A DNA stretch of 64,000 nt from Desulforhopalus sp. IMCC35007 (GTDB lineage: Bacteria > Desulfobacterota > Desulfobulbia > Desulfobulbales > Desulfocapsaceae): NCBI RefSeq assembly GCF_005116575.1, contig NZ_SWCN01000027.1, positions 1 to 64,000 of the forward strand. The letters run 5' to 3'. Positions within the stretch are counted from its first letter, which is position 1, and each line of letters opens with the position of its first letter. Under the pieces are notes generated by a model, which was given only the letters and a program-made list of their open reading frames with translations, searched no databases and had not been told where the DNA came from. The translations under genes were made by a program, and so were the position numbers. Shown here in pieces: positions 17,373 to 25,989 of the stretch.

Positions 17373-17428
17373 ATCCGTTAAGACCCGTTGCTTTCCGTGC
17401 CTGCCTTGCAGCAGGGTCGGCTTTATCT
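17359..17428 (-). promoter_or_regulatory. GEMM-like riboswitch aptamer, leftward copy
   Basis: The minus strand reads AGATAAAGCCGACCCTGC, a stem capped by a GCAA (GNRA) tetraloop, GGCACGGAAAGCAACGGGTC, TTAACGGATAGCCGAGCTGCC. This matches the GEMM layout (5' GCAAACC box, GNRA-capped P2, ACGCAAAGCCACGGGTC box, 3' AGCCGGGTTGCC box) with several substitutions in each box. It is identical over about 70 bases to the rightward copy at 17938-18007. The substituted boxes could mean a changed ligand. Confidence 0.65.
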
Positions 17429-17937
17429 CATGATGAAAATTATCTTTACCCTAAATTATATATGAGGGTGTATTCGCCTGTCAATGTGACGGAGTAGTAC
17501 TGCTTAACCCTGAATGGCATCGCACTGCCAGCTCTGATTAATTCCTGTGACATGGCTGTTATCAGGGCGGATGTTCAAACAGCCTTTGGCCAATTTCGAA
17601 TGGTCGACAAAGAATCGATTGGAGAGATCTCCGTTAAAGGTAAATTTTGTCGCCGCATCCTATCTTAAAAATTCTTCAAGTTGGGGGCGAAATAGAATTT
17701 GGGAAAACAATTACACTCAACAAATGAACAGGAAGCATAATCTGACTTTTTACCATAGCATTCGGAAGTGGTAATAGAAATATTATCTGTCAAATGAACC
17801 GTTTACTGCATGGTATTGCAAAACATGGCTCCACACTTTCTTCTGTTTTTAGTCTAATATCAAACCGGTATTACGCAGTGGTATTGATTTCCCTTTAACC
17901 TTTATTATAAAATATATTATCAAATATGATTCAGATA
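17429..17937. other. region between the divergent riboswitches
   Basis: About 510 bases with no recognisable gene. It should contain the two promoters that drive the leftward and rightward riboswitch transcripts. A 75-codon plus frame at 17547 has no ribosome-binding site or recognisable product. Confidence 0.4.
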
Positions 17938-18007
17938 AGATAAAGCCGACCCTGCTGCAAGGCAGGCACGGAAAGCAACGGGTCTTAACGGATAGCCGAG
18001 CTGCCTT
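17938..18007 (+). promoter_or_regulatory. GEMM-like riboswitch aptamer, rightward copy
   Basis: Same ~70-base sequence as the leftward copy: AAGCCGACCCTGC, GCAA-capped stem, ACGGAAAGCAACGGGTC, ATAGCCGAGCTGCC. It lies 330 bases before the start of the subtilase/VWA gene and is followed by a terminator built partly from its own 3' strand. Expression of the protease and perhaps the downstream small ORFs and ycaO gene would thus depend on a cyclic dinucleotide. Confidence 0.65.
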
Positions 18008-18037
18008 GAGAAAAGGTGGTTCGGCTTTTTGTTTTTT
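17994..18037 (+). terminator. riboswitch terminator before subtilase gene
   Basis: AGCCGAGCTGCCTT (17994-18007) pairs fully, with three G-U pairs, with AAGGTGGTTCGGCT, then TTTTTGTTTTTT. The left arm overlaps the aptamer's 3' strand. The loop and right arm differ from those of the leftward copy although the aptamers are identical. Confidence 0.85.
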
Positions 18038-18335
18038 CTGACCTCGCATACCAGAACTGGGAAAACTCAATTGTATATATTTTCTTCTCTCGGTGCCTGG
18101 GGAGAAAGTTCTTAGTACCTACCGTGAATGTTCGAAGATACAAGCACAATATTAAAGTCATTGATCGTTAGAAAGGATACATGATTGAGGGGAGAGCTGA
18201 TTGATCCAAACTTTTCTTTGAACAAGCGAGAAGATCAACTCCAGATACATTGAAAGTAGAGCGGTAAATACCAGTTTTTCATCAGAAACATACGGCCAAA
18301 ACTGTTCTAAATAAAAGTTGTATGGAGGTGACAGT

Positions 18336-21300
18336 ATGAGCAAGAAAGCGATAGTCTATACAGGCAAAAGATTGAATCGAATTGCTGAGTTGATTGATCA
18401 GCAAGGTGGTGAAATTCTGGCAAACTATGGACAATCACTTCTTGTCCGTATCGAAGAAGGGGGGCTGCAGGTTCTGCGTACAGCAGGATGTCGGGTACGC
18501 GAGCTACCTGACCAGCATGAGATAAAGATAGGCGGGTTCAGCATGGATACCAGGCGGCCCTCTGCAGTCTCAACGGCTGCAGGAGCTGCCGGGGCAGCAC
18601 TGCCTTCAGGTCGAAGCCATCACATCATGTGTCTCATCGGGCCCATGCACCCTGACTGGAAGACAACGCTTGAGCGGATGGGCGTTGTCTTGGTTGAAAG
18701 TGTGGCCCCAGATCAATACCTGTTTTCCGTTGAGAGCGACAAGATAAATAAGGTGAGGCAGCTTACGTTTGTTGAGTCGGTTTCTCCCTACTCTTCTGCA
18801 TTCAAGGTTGACCCGCTTCTTCTTGCGCCTGAGGTGCGGAATGCGCTCCCTGAATCGGATGCCATTTCTCCGCTTGCAACTGAACCGGTCGAGCTGGCGG
18901 GTCCGACAGACGCCCCCAAAAGTGGTGCCCTGACCTTAAAATCTCTTCGTCCCGTCCCGGCCCGGAGCCCCGATCAGGTAGGGAATATTGAGGCTGTTGT
19001 CTTTGCCGGGGAGGACCCGCTTGTTGTGGTGGATGCCATACGTAGCCTGGGAGCACGTATTATCCGGATGAGTGGGCAGGTGATCATACTGTATGCCGAC
19101 ACGTCACTGGTAGCAGCCATTGCCGCTATTCCCCAGGTGCAACGTCTTGCCCCTTACAGTCCTCCCACCCTGTCCAATAACGTGGCTGCAGACATCATCC
19201 GTGCCGATGTGCTGCACAATTACCACGGCCTGAATGGGAACGGCCAAATTATCGCAATCGCCGATACAGGTCTGGACACAGGCGTAGATGATGCCACTCT
19301 GCATGATGATTTCCAGGGCCGGATTGTAGCCATTCATGCCCTTGCCCGCCCAGGGGATGCCAGCGACATTGATAACCATGGCACCCATGTCGCAGGGTCA
19401 GTGCTTGGCAACGGCACCCTCTCTAATGGTCACATTCAGGGTATGGCCCCTGCAGCCCAGGTCGTCTTTCAGTCCACCATGGATTCCAACCGTGAATTGA
19501 CGGGTATTCCGGTCGATCCGAGGGTCGGGTTTTTCGACGTGGCACGCGATGATGGAGCCCGGATTCACACAAATTCGTGGTCGTATCATGAGTCAGACGG
19601 TGTTTACAATTTATTCACCTCCCGGTGTGATGACTTTGCCTTCAACAACCGGGAATTTCTCATAGTTTTTGCGGCTGGCAATGATGCTCCGAAAAGGGTC
19701 AATGCACCGGCCTCAGGGAAAAACGTGTTGACAGTTGGTGCGAGTGAAAGCGTACAACCCACTTTGCCAGCCTCGGTCAGGTTTCCCAATAGCCCTGCCT
19801 ATCCTGCAACGACGTATCCAGGAGGGCCGGTGCTGCATGGGGTCGCCGCAGCCGCTGATAACCAGAATCAGGTAGCGGATTTCAGCTGTCCCGGCCCGGT
19901 GCAGAACAACCGAAGAAAACCGGATGTCGTCGCACCGGGGAGCTGGATTCTCTCAACACGCGCCTCAGTGTCCACCAACGATTGCGGCCCTGATGGCCTA
20001 GGAGGAACCGGGGACGAGGATGGGACCTGGACACATGCCGAGGCGGTTGGATATGGTCTTCCGGGCCAACCAATCCTTTACGGCGGTGATCACAATGCTC
20101 CGGATGTGCCTCCAGGGTCTGGCCCCACCGCAGCAGATAATTACTGCTGGATGAGCGGTACCAGTATGGCCGCTCCTATAACCGCTGGTTGCTGTGCACT
20201 GATCCGCCAGTACCTGATCGAGCAGCGTGGACACACGCCTTCCGCCGCCCTTGTGAAGGCATTGATTGTCAACGGTGCGGTTGATATGGGAATGGGAATA
20301 CCTCACAACGCTCAAGGCTGGGGCCGCGTTGACCTGACCAACACACTGTTCCCGACAGGTACCGGTCGTGTGCAGTTCGACGACGACCTGTCAAGCGCCG
20401 TCGCGACAGGTGATATTCGCAGCTATGATGTCCATGTCGCGTCGACGGCCATACCCCTCATGGTGACGCTGGTGTGGCGTGACCCGGCAGGTGCCGTGAT
20501 CCAGAATAGGCTGTTCCTGCGGGTCATTCATGTGGCTTCCGGAACCGAAGCCACCGCAGACAGCATCACCGACATCCGCAACAATGTGCAGAAGGTTGTG
20601 GTTAATCCCCCCCAGGTCGGGCAATATCGCATTGAGGTGGAAGCGGTGAACGTGGCCACAGGAGTGCCGTCTTTGGCTGGGCTGCGTCAGGATTATGCGC
20701 TGGTGGTTGCCAACGCCACCGGTTTTTCCTGCCAGCCTTCAGACATCGTCCAGGTAATCGATCGCTCGGGCAGCATGGGCTATTCCGGATACATGGATCC
20801 GGCTAAGGAACGAGCCAAGCAGATGATCGATATTTTGCAGATTAACGACCGGACGGGACTGGTCTCGTTTGCCGCGTCCGCTGTCGAAGATATGGCCCTC
20901 ACCGCCATAGACTCCCAGGATGACAAGGACGATGCTCACAATCTTATCGACCCGATCACCTCAGGCGGGATGACAGATCTTCGCGAAGCACTGCAGCGTG
21001 GAGTTACAACACTCGGGGCAGATACCGGACGGCCGCGCGCCATTGTTTTTCTCAGCGATGGCTATCATACAGAGCCGCCACCGCTGATTGACGATATATT
21101 CCTAGACGGAATTACAGATGAAAATGTGAAGGTCTATACGATTGCTTTGGGCCCGGCCAGCGATATAGCAGTCCTCAACAATATCGCCGTCCGCACCGGC
21201 ACCGGTGCCGTTTATTCCGTTGAGTCCGCGGCGGACCTTCATAAGCTGCAGGAAATCTACTATGACATTATGGGCCATGTCGGTTGCGGCGGTGTTGCCC

Positions 21301-22430
21301 ACCTGTCCTCGGTGCCGCTGACCCCAGGGGGCCACCTGGAGGAAACCGCATATATAAACCGGATTACCCGCGAGGCCTTTTTCTCGGCAGCATGGCCGCG
21401 TTCGGGCGTGGAGGTTGTCTTCGGGATCAGATCCCCATCAGGCAGAGTCTATTCTCCAGGTACTGCGGATGTTTGTTTTTTCCAGGGCTCAAGCCATGCC
21501 TATTATCGCGTCGTCCACCCCGAGGCAGGAGCCTGGACGCTCATAGTCGACCACAAGGGCGGTGGCGGCAACAAGCCCCTTGCGATCACAACGGCAGTTA
21601 TGGCCGATTCAGACGTAGAATGTCTGGCGTCTCTGGATCCCAAGTATCTGTACAACGATCAGGTTCTACTGTCCTTCAAGGCGCAGCTGGCCGGCAAACC
21701 GCTTACAGGGGGTAAAGCCAGTGCCAGCATCACTTTTCCCACCCGGTCCATTGACGATTTGCTCAAGCAGTATGCTAACCAGCTTAAGGAGATCAAATTG
21801 GACGATCAAGCCTTGAACGGAGACAAGGTTGATCCGGATTTGACGAAGCTTGGATTGTTTGCTGCCCAGATCATGGCTGACGGCCGGGATATCTACGAGC
21901 GGGAACGGGTGCGGATCGAACTTACAGACGATGGAAGACAAGCTGACCCTCAGCCTGAAGACGGCATCTACACGGCTTTCTTTGATCCGAAGGCTGCCGG
22001 GGTGGCTGGCAACTATCTGATTCAGGTATCATTTGAGGTTAAAACAGATCAGTTGGGCATCCACCGCTGTACCAGGTTGATCCCGATCTACGTGCCGCGG
22101 CCAGAGCAACCTGTGGAAAAGCTTGTCATAAAAGATATCTTCAGTCGGCGTAACAAGCGGTGGATTTACACTCTCATTGGTGCCAGAATTTTAATGGCTG
22201 ATGGAAGTTTGGCAACACCGGCCAAAGGCGTGAGTGTCAGCATGATCTTGAATCAAGGTCGTAGAAAATTACGTTCCGGTGACCTGCCTTTCCTTCGAAC
22301 CGGTGGCTATTTCATCTGGCGTTGTAACTGGAAAAAAGAGGAATTCCAGAGTGGATCGGCTGAGGTCAGTGTACAGGCCAACCTTAACGGCTCGTTGATG
22401 GCTCAAGCCAGGGAGAAGATAACACTTTAA
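18336..22430 (+). CDS. giant subtilisin-like protease with VWA domain
   Basis: This 1364-residue protein is an S8 serine protease with all catalytic residues: Asp310 (IADTGLDTG), His348 (NHGTHVAGS) and Ser610 (GTSMAAP). The first ~290 residues contain two or three propeptide-inhibitor-like repeats. Residues ~640-800 form a P/beta-sandwich domain. A von Willebrand A domain follows with an intact MIDAS (D809-x-S-x-S, VIDRSGSMG, and TDLREAL). The C-terminal ~330 residues look like Ig-type sheets. There is no N-terminal signal peptide: it starts MSKKAIVYTGKRLN, so location is unclear. GGAGGTGA precedes the ATG. It follows a riboswitch and precedes small ORFs and ycaO; a processing role there is inference. 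Confidence 0.9.
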   Translation: MSKKAIVYTGKRLNRIAELIDQQGGEILANYGQSLLVRIEEGGLQVLRTAGCRVRELPDQHEIKIGGFSMDTRRPSAVSTAAGAAGAALPSGRSHHIMCLIGPMHPDWKTTLERMGVVLVESVAPDQYLFSVESDKINKVRQLTFVESVSPYSSAFKVDPLLLAPEVRNALPESDAISPLATEPVELAGPTDAPKSGALTLKSLRPVPARSPDQVGNIEAVVFAGEDPLVVVDAIRSLGARIIRMSGQVIILYADTSLVAAIAAIPQVQRLAPYSPPTLSNNVAADIIRADVLHNYHGLNGNGQIIAIADTGLDTGVDDATLHDDFQGRIVAIHALARPGDASDIDNHGTHVAGSVLGNGTLSNGHIQGMAPAAQVVFQSTMDSNRELTGIPVDPRVGFFDVARDDGARIHTNSWSYHESDGVYNLFTSRCDDFAFNNREFLIVFAAGNDAPKRVNAPASGKNVLTVGASESVQPTLPASVRFPNSPAYPATTYPGGPVLHGVAAAADNQNQVADFSCPGPVQNNRRKPDVVAPGSWILSTRASVSTNDCGPDGLGGTGDEDGTWTHAEAVGYGLPGQPILYGGDHNAPDVPPGSGPTAADNYCWMSGTSMAAPITAGCCALIRQYLIEQRGHTPSAALVKALIVNGAVDMGMGIPHNAQGWGRVDLTNTLFPTGTGRVQFDDDLSSAVATGDIRSYDVHVASTAIPLMVTLVWRDPAGAVIQNRLFLRVIHVASGTEATADSITDIRNNVQKVVVNPPQVGQYRIEVEAVNVATGVPSLAGLRQDYALVVANATGFSCQPSDIVQVIDRSGSMGYSGYMDPAKERAKQMIDILQINDRTGLVSFAASAVEDMALTAIDSQDDKDDAHNLIDPITSGGMTDLREALQRGVTTLGADTGRPRAIVFLSDGYHTEPPPLIDDIFLDGITDENVKVYTIALGPASDIAVLNNIAVRTGTGAVYSVESAADLHKLQEIYYDIMGHVGCGGVAHLSSVPLTPGGHLEETAYINRITREAFFSAAWPRSGVEVVFGIRSPSGRVYSPGTADVCFFQGSSHAYYRVVHPEAGAWTLIVDHKGGGGNKPLAITTAVMADSDVECLASLDPKYLYNDQVLLSFKAQLAGKPLTGGKASASITFPTRSIDDLLKQYANQLKEIKLDDQALNGDKVDPDLTKLGLFAAQIMADGRDIYERERVRIELTDDGRQADPQPEDGIYTAFFDPKAAGVAGNYLIQVSFEVKTDQLGIHRCTRLIPIYVPRPEQPVEKLVIKDIFSRRNKRWIYTLIGARILMADGSLATPAKGVSVSMILNQGRRKLRSGDLPFLRTGGYFIWRCNWKKEEFQSGSAEVSVQANLNGSLMAQAREKITL

Positions 22431-22841
22431 AAAGCGGGATAAAATCTATTGAGTCGTAGGGTGAGCTTTTGATCTGAAACGAAAAAGACTCTGTTTTCTG
22501 CGATAGTCAATATTTTAAAATGAAAGCAGGTCGTTGAGTTTGTAATCACAATACTCATGAGAAATGCTGGCTAAGGGGGTGAGGTGGCCTGGTCGTTTTA
22601 CTTGCTCCGCATAGGTAAGTTCACGGTCACTCTGGTCACCTTGTTTACAGGTAAATTTCAAAAGAGGAGGGTTGTAGAAGTATCGATAGAGAAGAGCTCT
22701 TGGCGATTCGATTGAGCTGAGACCTGTTCATGTCATTGTTATTGGTAACATATTGAAAAGTATCGGTTTTTAAATTGGATTTTTCACCGTACAATGCTTG
22801 TTCCTGTATTTAACATTCCAATTACTGAGGAGGCCGCAGCT
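22431..22841 (+). other. gap between subtilase and first small ORF
   Basis: About 400 bases with no recognisable gene. No strong terminator is visible after the subtilase, so read-through into the small ORFs is possible. A promoter for the small ORFs may lie near 22720-22790, which is AT-rich. Confidence 0.35.
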
Positions 22842-23291
22842 ATGTTTCAATTCTCATCAATGCCTATGATGCCAATGTCTTTTCCTCCAGTTCAGCCCAC
22901 AGCCGAACAAACTGCTGAAATGCAGCGAATAGCACTTCAGTATCAACAACAACAACTGCTCCAACTGCAACAAAGAGTAGCGCAATATTCCAAGTCAATT
23001 GAAGAAACATTAGCCCAGATTGAAGAGGCCCTTACTAAAAAGCCGGGTGATGAGGCAATAGCCAGCGCGGCAGCCAGGGCCAATGTTCTTGGCCAGGATT
23101 TGGGGCAGAATCAATCACAATATCAGGCAGCCAGCCAGGTCCAGCAGCAATGTTTGCGTAGTAATGCTCTAAGGTATGACCCGCAGAGGTTTGATCCGCA
23201 GAGGTTCGATCCGCAACGGGCTAGCGATCTCCAAGGCCCCCAATCCTATTATCAAGGCGGCCTCGGCGATTTCGGGCGACCTGTCTTTTAA
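22842..23291 (+). CDS. small Gln-rich protein with RFDPQ repeats
   Basis: This 149-residue protein starts MFQFSSMPMMPMSFPPVQP, then has a Gln-rich helical/coiled-coil part (QYQQQQLLQLQQRV, KSIEETLAQIEEAL), and ends with a tail holding four near-identical units RYDPQ, RFDPQ, RFDPQ ahead of GPQSYYQGGLGDFGRPVF. GAGGAGG lies ten bases before the ATG at 22842, so this start beats the ATG at 22794. No family is recognised. Its position, 690 bases ahead of a YcaO gene with a second odd small ORF between, makes it a candidate substrate or scaffold of that enzyme, but nothing in the sequence proves it. Confidence 0.7.
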   Translation: MFQFSSMPMMPMSFPPVQPTAEQTAEMQRIALQYQQQQLLQLQQRVAQYSKSIEETLAQIEEALTKKPGDEAIASAAARANVLGQDLGQNQSQYQAASQVQQQCLRSNALRYDPQRFDPQRFDPQRASDLQGPQSYYQGGLGDFGRPVF

Positions 23292-23441
23292 ACCTGAAAT
23301 GTCCTGCGATAATTGGTAATCCCCGCCATTTGGTATGGTTTAAATCCACACCAAATGGCGAGGAGAGATCTTGAGTTGCCATGCAAATATCGATGAGGGA
23401 AATGTTGCGAGGTCGGATGACCATTTAAGAGGGATATCTCT

Positions 23442-23825
23442 ATGCTTAACCCGATACCATCAGGAATGTCCCCATACCTTGCTTTAAATCAATCCCCAGA
23501 AAAACGCGCTATTTTAAAAAACGGAGAATACAGATATGAGATTTTTTCCGAAAACAGCCTTGATTGCGCAACCTGTCTCTGGGCAGCTGCCAGGTGTATC
23601 TGCTCAAAATCAGGAATTTCTCCAGACACAACATCCATGGGGGCTACCCTGGGAGGGGCCTCAGTTTTTTCGGGCCGGCTTCCCACCTCAACTGGTACAA
23701 AATTTTCCAGTACCACAATGCATGCCCTTTTTCACACCATTGAGCTCACCATTGCTCTTTCAGATGGAGCAGGAATGGTTACAAGCCGCACCGCCTTTTG
23801 GGCGATGGGTCAATCCTTTTATTAG
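23442..23825 (+). CDS. possible small Cys/Ser/Thr-rich peptide overlapping the next ORF
   Basis: The ATG at 23442 has a good AGAGGG eight bases upstream. The frame gives MLNPIPSGMSPYLALNQ and a charged segment, then CATCLWAAARCICSKSG and a Ser/Thr/Gly-rich stretch, ending FWAMGQSFY (127 residues). From 23536 it overlaps another ORF in a different frame, which has better codon character. So either only the first ~40 codons are real, as remains of a gene frameshifted into 23536, or the two overlap. The Cys/Ser/Thr content is what YcaO substrates show but may be an artefact of reading a Pro-rich gene out of frame. Confidence 0.3.
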   Translation: MLNPIPSGMSPYLALNQSPEKRAILKNGEYRYEIFSENSLDCATCLWAAARCICSKSGISPDTTSMGATLGGASVFSGRLPTSTGTKFSSTTMHALFHTIELTIALSDGAGMVTSRTAFWAMGQSFY

Positions 23826-23841
23826 ATATCCGACATTTTAA
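23536..23841 (+). CDS. small Pro/Phe/Trp-rich protein upstream of YcaO
   Basis: This 101-residue protein begins MRFFPKTALIAQPVSGQLPG and is very rich in Pro, Phe, Trp and Gln (HPWGLPWEGPQFF, FPPQLVQNFPVPQ, PPFGRWVNPF). It has one Cys. GGAG lies nine bases before the ATG. The composition echoes the aromatic, Met/Pro-rich ends of the small protein at 22842. No family is recognised. It ends 140 bases before the ycaO gene on the same strand, so it may be a precursor or partner of YcaO. It could also be the shifted continuation of the 23442 frame. Confidence 0.55.
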   Translation: MRFFPKTALIAQPVSGQLPGVSAQNQEFLQTQHPWGLPWEGPQFFRAGFPPQLVQNFPVPQCMPFFTPLSSPLLFQMEQEWLQAAPPFGRWVNPFIRYPTF

Positions 23842-23983
23842 AGACCCTGCTGTCAGTATGGTATGGGAAATACAGGCCGATCAAACTTTTAGTTGGTTTG
23901 TAATTTCTGTTGGTTACTTATGTACATGATTTGTCAGACAAACCTATGGTTCACATCCACCTATTAAAAATCATGAGGTAGTC

Positions 23984-25834
23984 ATGTTTGAAACCATTCA
24001 CCGTCCGTACAAAGAACGAAGCGCGCAGCAGACCATCACCTTGCTGAGGACACTATTAGCCCAGATTGGATTGTTGCCTGAAGAATCTTTTTACGGCAAC
24101 CCCTACCCGGAATTATTTTCTGTAAGCCTGTCATTGCCTGAGGAAAAAGGAGGTTTCCGGGCCAATGGCAAAGGTCGAACCGCCGAATTTTCTTTGGCAA
24201 GTGCTTATGCCGAGTTCGTCGAACGAATGCAAAATGGCCTCTTCGCAATCTTCCCACGAACTATTGTCTCCCAATTTAAACAAAACTATGGATTTTACTA
24301 TATGCCGGATGAGTGTTATTTGACACATGACGAATTTTCTTCTTTGCCGGATGAAGTGACCAGCGATATCGTTCGCTATAATGGAGCCGGCCGAAGTGAG
24401 TTCATGATGTCGTATCACGCCAGGGTGAAAACGAACGGGGCCCCCGGTGTGGTTGCTGTACCGTTTTTTGACACGAAGAACCGGAAAGTTATTCCGCTCC
24501 CGTTAAACCTTTTGCTGCTCACAATTGGTTCAAATGGAATGGCCGCAGGCAACACGAGAGCTGAAGCAATATATCAAGGACTGTGTGAAATACTTGAACG
24601 ATGGGGCGCTGCAGAGGTTTTCTTCGGCCAGATGACGCCTCCAACTATACCTCATGAATATTTAGCGCAATACGAACCGGAGGTAGAAATCATTAAGGCC
24701 ATTGAAGCCTGCGGCAGGTATCGGGTGACAATTAAAGATTTTTCAGCCGGGCAAAAAATCCCTTCACTTGGTCTTATAGTTGAATACCCCGAAAAACATA
24801 CATATCGACTTAACGTGGGCTGCGACACCTGTTTTCAGGTTGCCTTGAGCCGCTGCCTGACTGAGATCTACCAAGGAATTGCCAGTGATGCCATGTTCGA
24901 CGAAACTGCTCTGGCAAAACCCATGGAAGAGGCATCCTATTTTACCAAGAATGATGAAAATTCGATGTATGCACGGTATATCGAATTCGCACAATTTACC
25001 AAGGACAATCGAGGGCAGTATCCACTCAGCCTGTTTGCCGAGAATCCCTCCTATGAGTTCGACCCTCAGGTGTGGACCCAGGGTGACTCCCATGTTGAGG
25101 AGGTTCGACGGTTGATTGGCTTTTTTCATTCCAAGGGTCGAAATGTCTATCTGCGCGACGTATCCTTCATGGGATTTCCTTCGGTTTTTTGCTATGTACC
25201 AGAGGTGTCAGCCATGGGCCGCAAAAACGTACCGCCCCCAGTTATAAACGATACGCCGATCATGCTGGATCTTGACAAGATTGAACCAAACGCACTCAAA
25301 CTCAAAAGCTGCTCCGATGAGGAGTTGATAAAGATCGCAGAAGTATTGGAAAAACTGGGTAGTCCAACTTCATTCGTGGATGTATTTGGCATTAGCTTGA
25401 AACAGGAATCGCCCTGGACACAATATAATGTAGCCTTCATGCTGAGCCAGACATGGTACAAACTCGGGCATTTCGAACGGGCGAGGGATAATTTTAAAAA
25501 ATTTCTTAAAACTCGTGAGGACGATAAAAACCCCTACTACGAAATGGTGGATCGATATCTCGACTGGCGGGCTGAAGGTTTTTCTGCAGAAGAGGCCGGG
25601 AGCAAGCTGGCAGATGACACGAAAGAGGAGGAGCTGGCCCGCATCGTCGTTGAGGATCTGGCTGATCCCGCATCGATCTTCCAATATACTCGTTTGCCCA
25701 ATTGTCCTGACTGCTCTGCGTGCGAACTGCAGCAGGACTGTGTTACCACTGGCAAGCTTACTATGATGGAAAACGTGCAAAAAGCCTTGACAACCCAGCT
25801 CATAGATCAGGCTGAGTTAGCCTGGACCATCTGA
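23984..25834 (+). CDS. ycaO: YcaO-domain protein with C-terminal TPR-like region
   Basis: This 616-residue protein has YcaO-type ATP-binding motifs: NGKGRTAEFSLASAYAEFVER (split: NGKGRTAEF at 61-69, AYAEFVER to 81) and SNGMAAGNTRAEA followed by GLCEILER near residues 183-206. YcaO enzymes use ATP to activate peptide backbone amides, making azolines, thioamides or amidines, and E. coli YcaO is linked to ribosomal S12 methylthiolation. The C-terminal ~180 residues look like a TPR (WTQYNVAFMLSQTWYKLGHFERARDNF) as in E. coli YcaO, but end with a Cys cluster (CPDCSACELQQDC) that may bind metal. GAGG precedes the ATG. A terminator follows at once. Neighbours are small odd ORFs and a subtilase. Confidence 0.88.
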   Translation: MFETIHRPYKERSAQQTITLLRTLLAQIGLLPEESFYGNPYPELFSVSLSLPEEKGGFRANGKGRTAEFSLASAYAEFVERMQNGLFAIFPRTIVSQFKQNYGFYYMPDECYLTHDEFSSLPDEVTSDIVRYNGAGRSEFMMSYHARVKTNGAPGVVAVPFFDTKNRKVIPLPLNLLLLTIGSNGMAAGNTRAEAIYQGLCEILERWGAAEVFFGQMTPPTIPHEYLAQYEPEVEIIKAIEACGRYRVTIKDFSAGQKIPSLGLIVEYPEKHTYRLNVGCDTCFQVALSRCLTEIYQGIASDAMFDETALAKPMEEASYFTKNDENSMYARYIEFAQFTKDNRGQYPLSLFAENPSYEFDPQVWTQGDSHVEEVRRLIGFFHSKGRNVYLRDVSFMGFPSVFCYVPEVSAMGRKNVPPPVINDTPIMLDLDKIEPNALKLKSCSDEELIKIAEVLEKLGSPTSFVDVFGISLKQESPWTQYNVAFMLSQTWYKLGHFERARDNFKKFLKTREDDKNPYYEMVDRYLDWRAEGFSAEEAGSKLADDTKEEELARIVVEDLADPASIFQYTRLPNCPDCSACELQQDCVTTGKLTMMENVQKALTTQLIDQAELAWTI

Positions 25835-25838
25835 TGGG

Positions 25839-25865
25839 GAAAACACCATGTTTTCATTTTTCTCA
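25839..25865 (+). terminator. intrinsic terminator after ycaO
   Basis: GAAAACA (25839-25845) pairs with TGTTTTC (25849-25855) around CCA, then ATTTTT. It closes the ycaO transcript four bases after the stop codon and separates it from the GH13 gene. Confidence 0.65.
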
Positions 25866-25989
25866 AATCGTTCAACATTGAGAGTTGATGTGAATACAAC
25901 ATATTGTGCCATCCTGAAGGGAGATTTCTTGATCAGCAAGTTGAACCCGTAACAGTATAGAGCAAGGCCATTGAGGGAGTGGGAGAACT

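Noticed and set aside
17547-17774. 75-codon plus-strand frame between the riboswitches
   Set aside because: No start signal and it lies in the presumed promoter region of both riboswitch transcripts.
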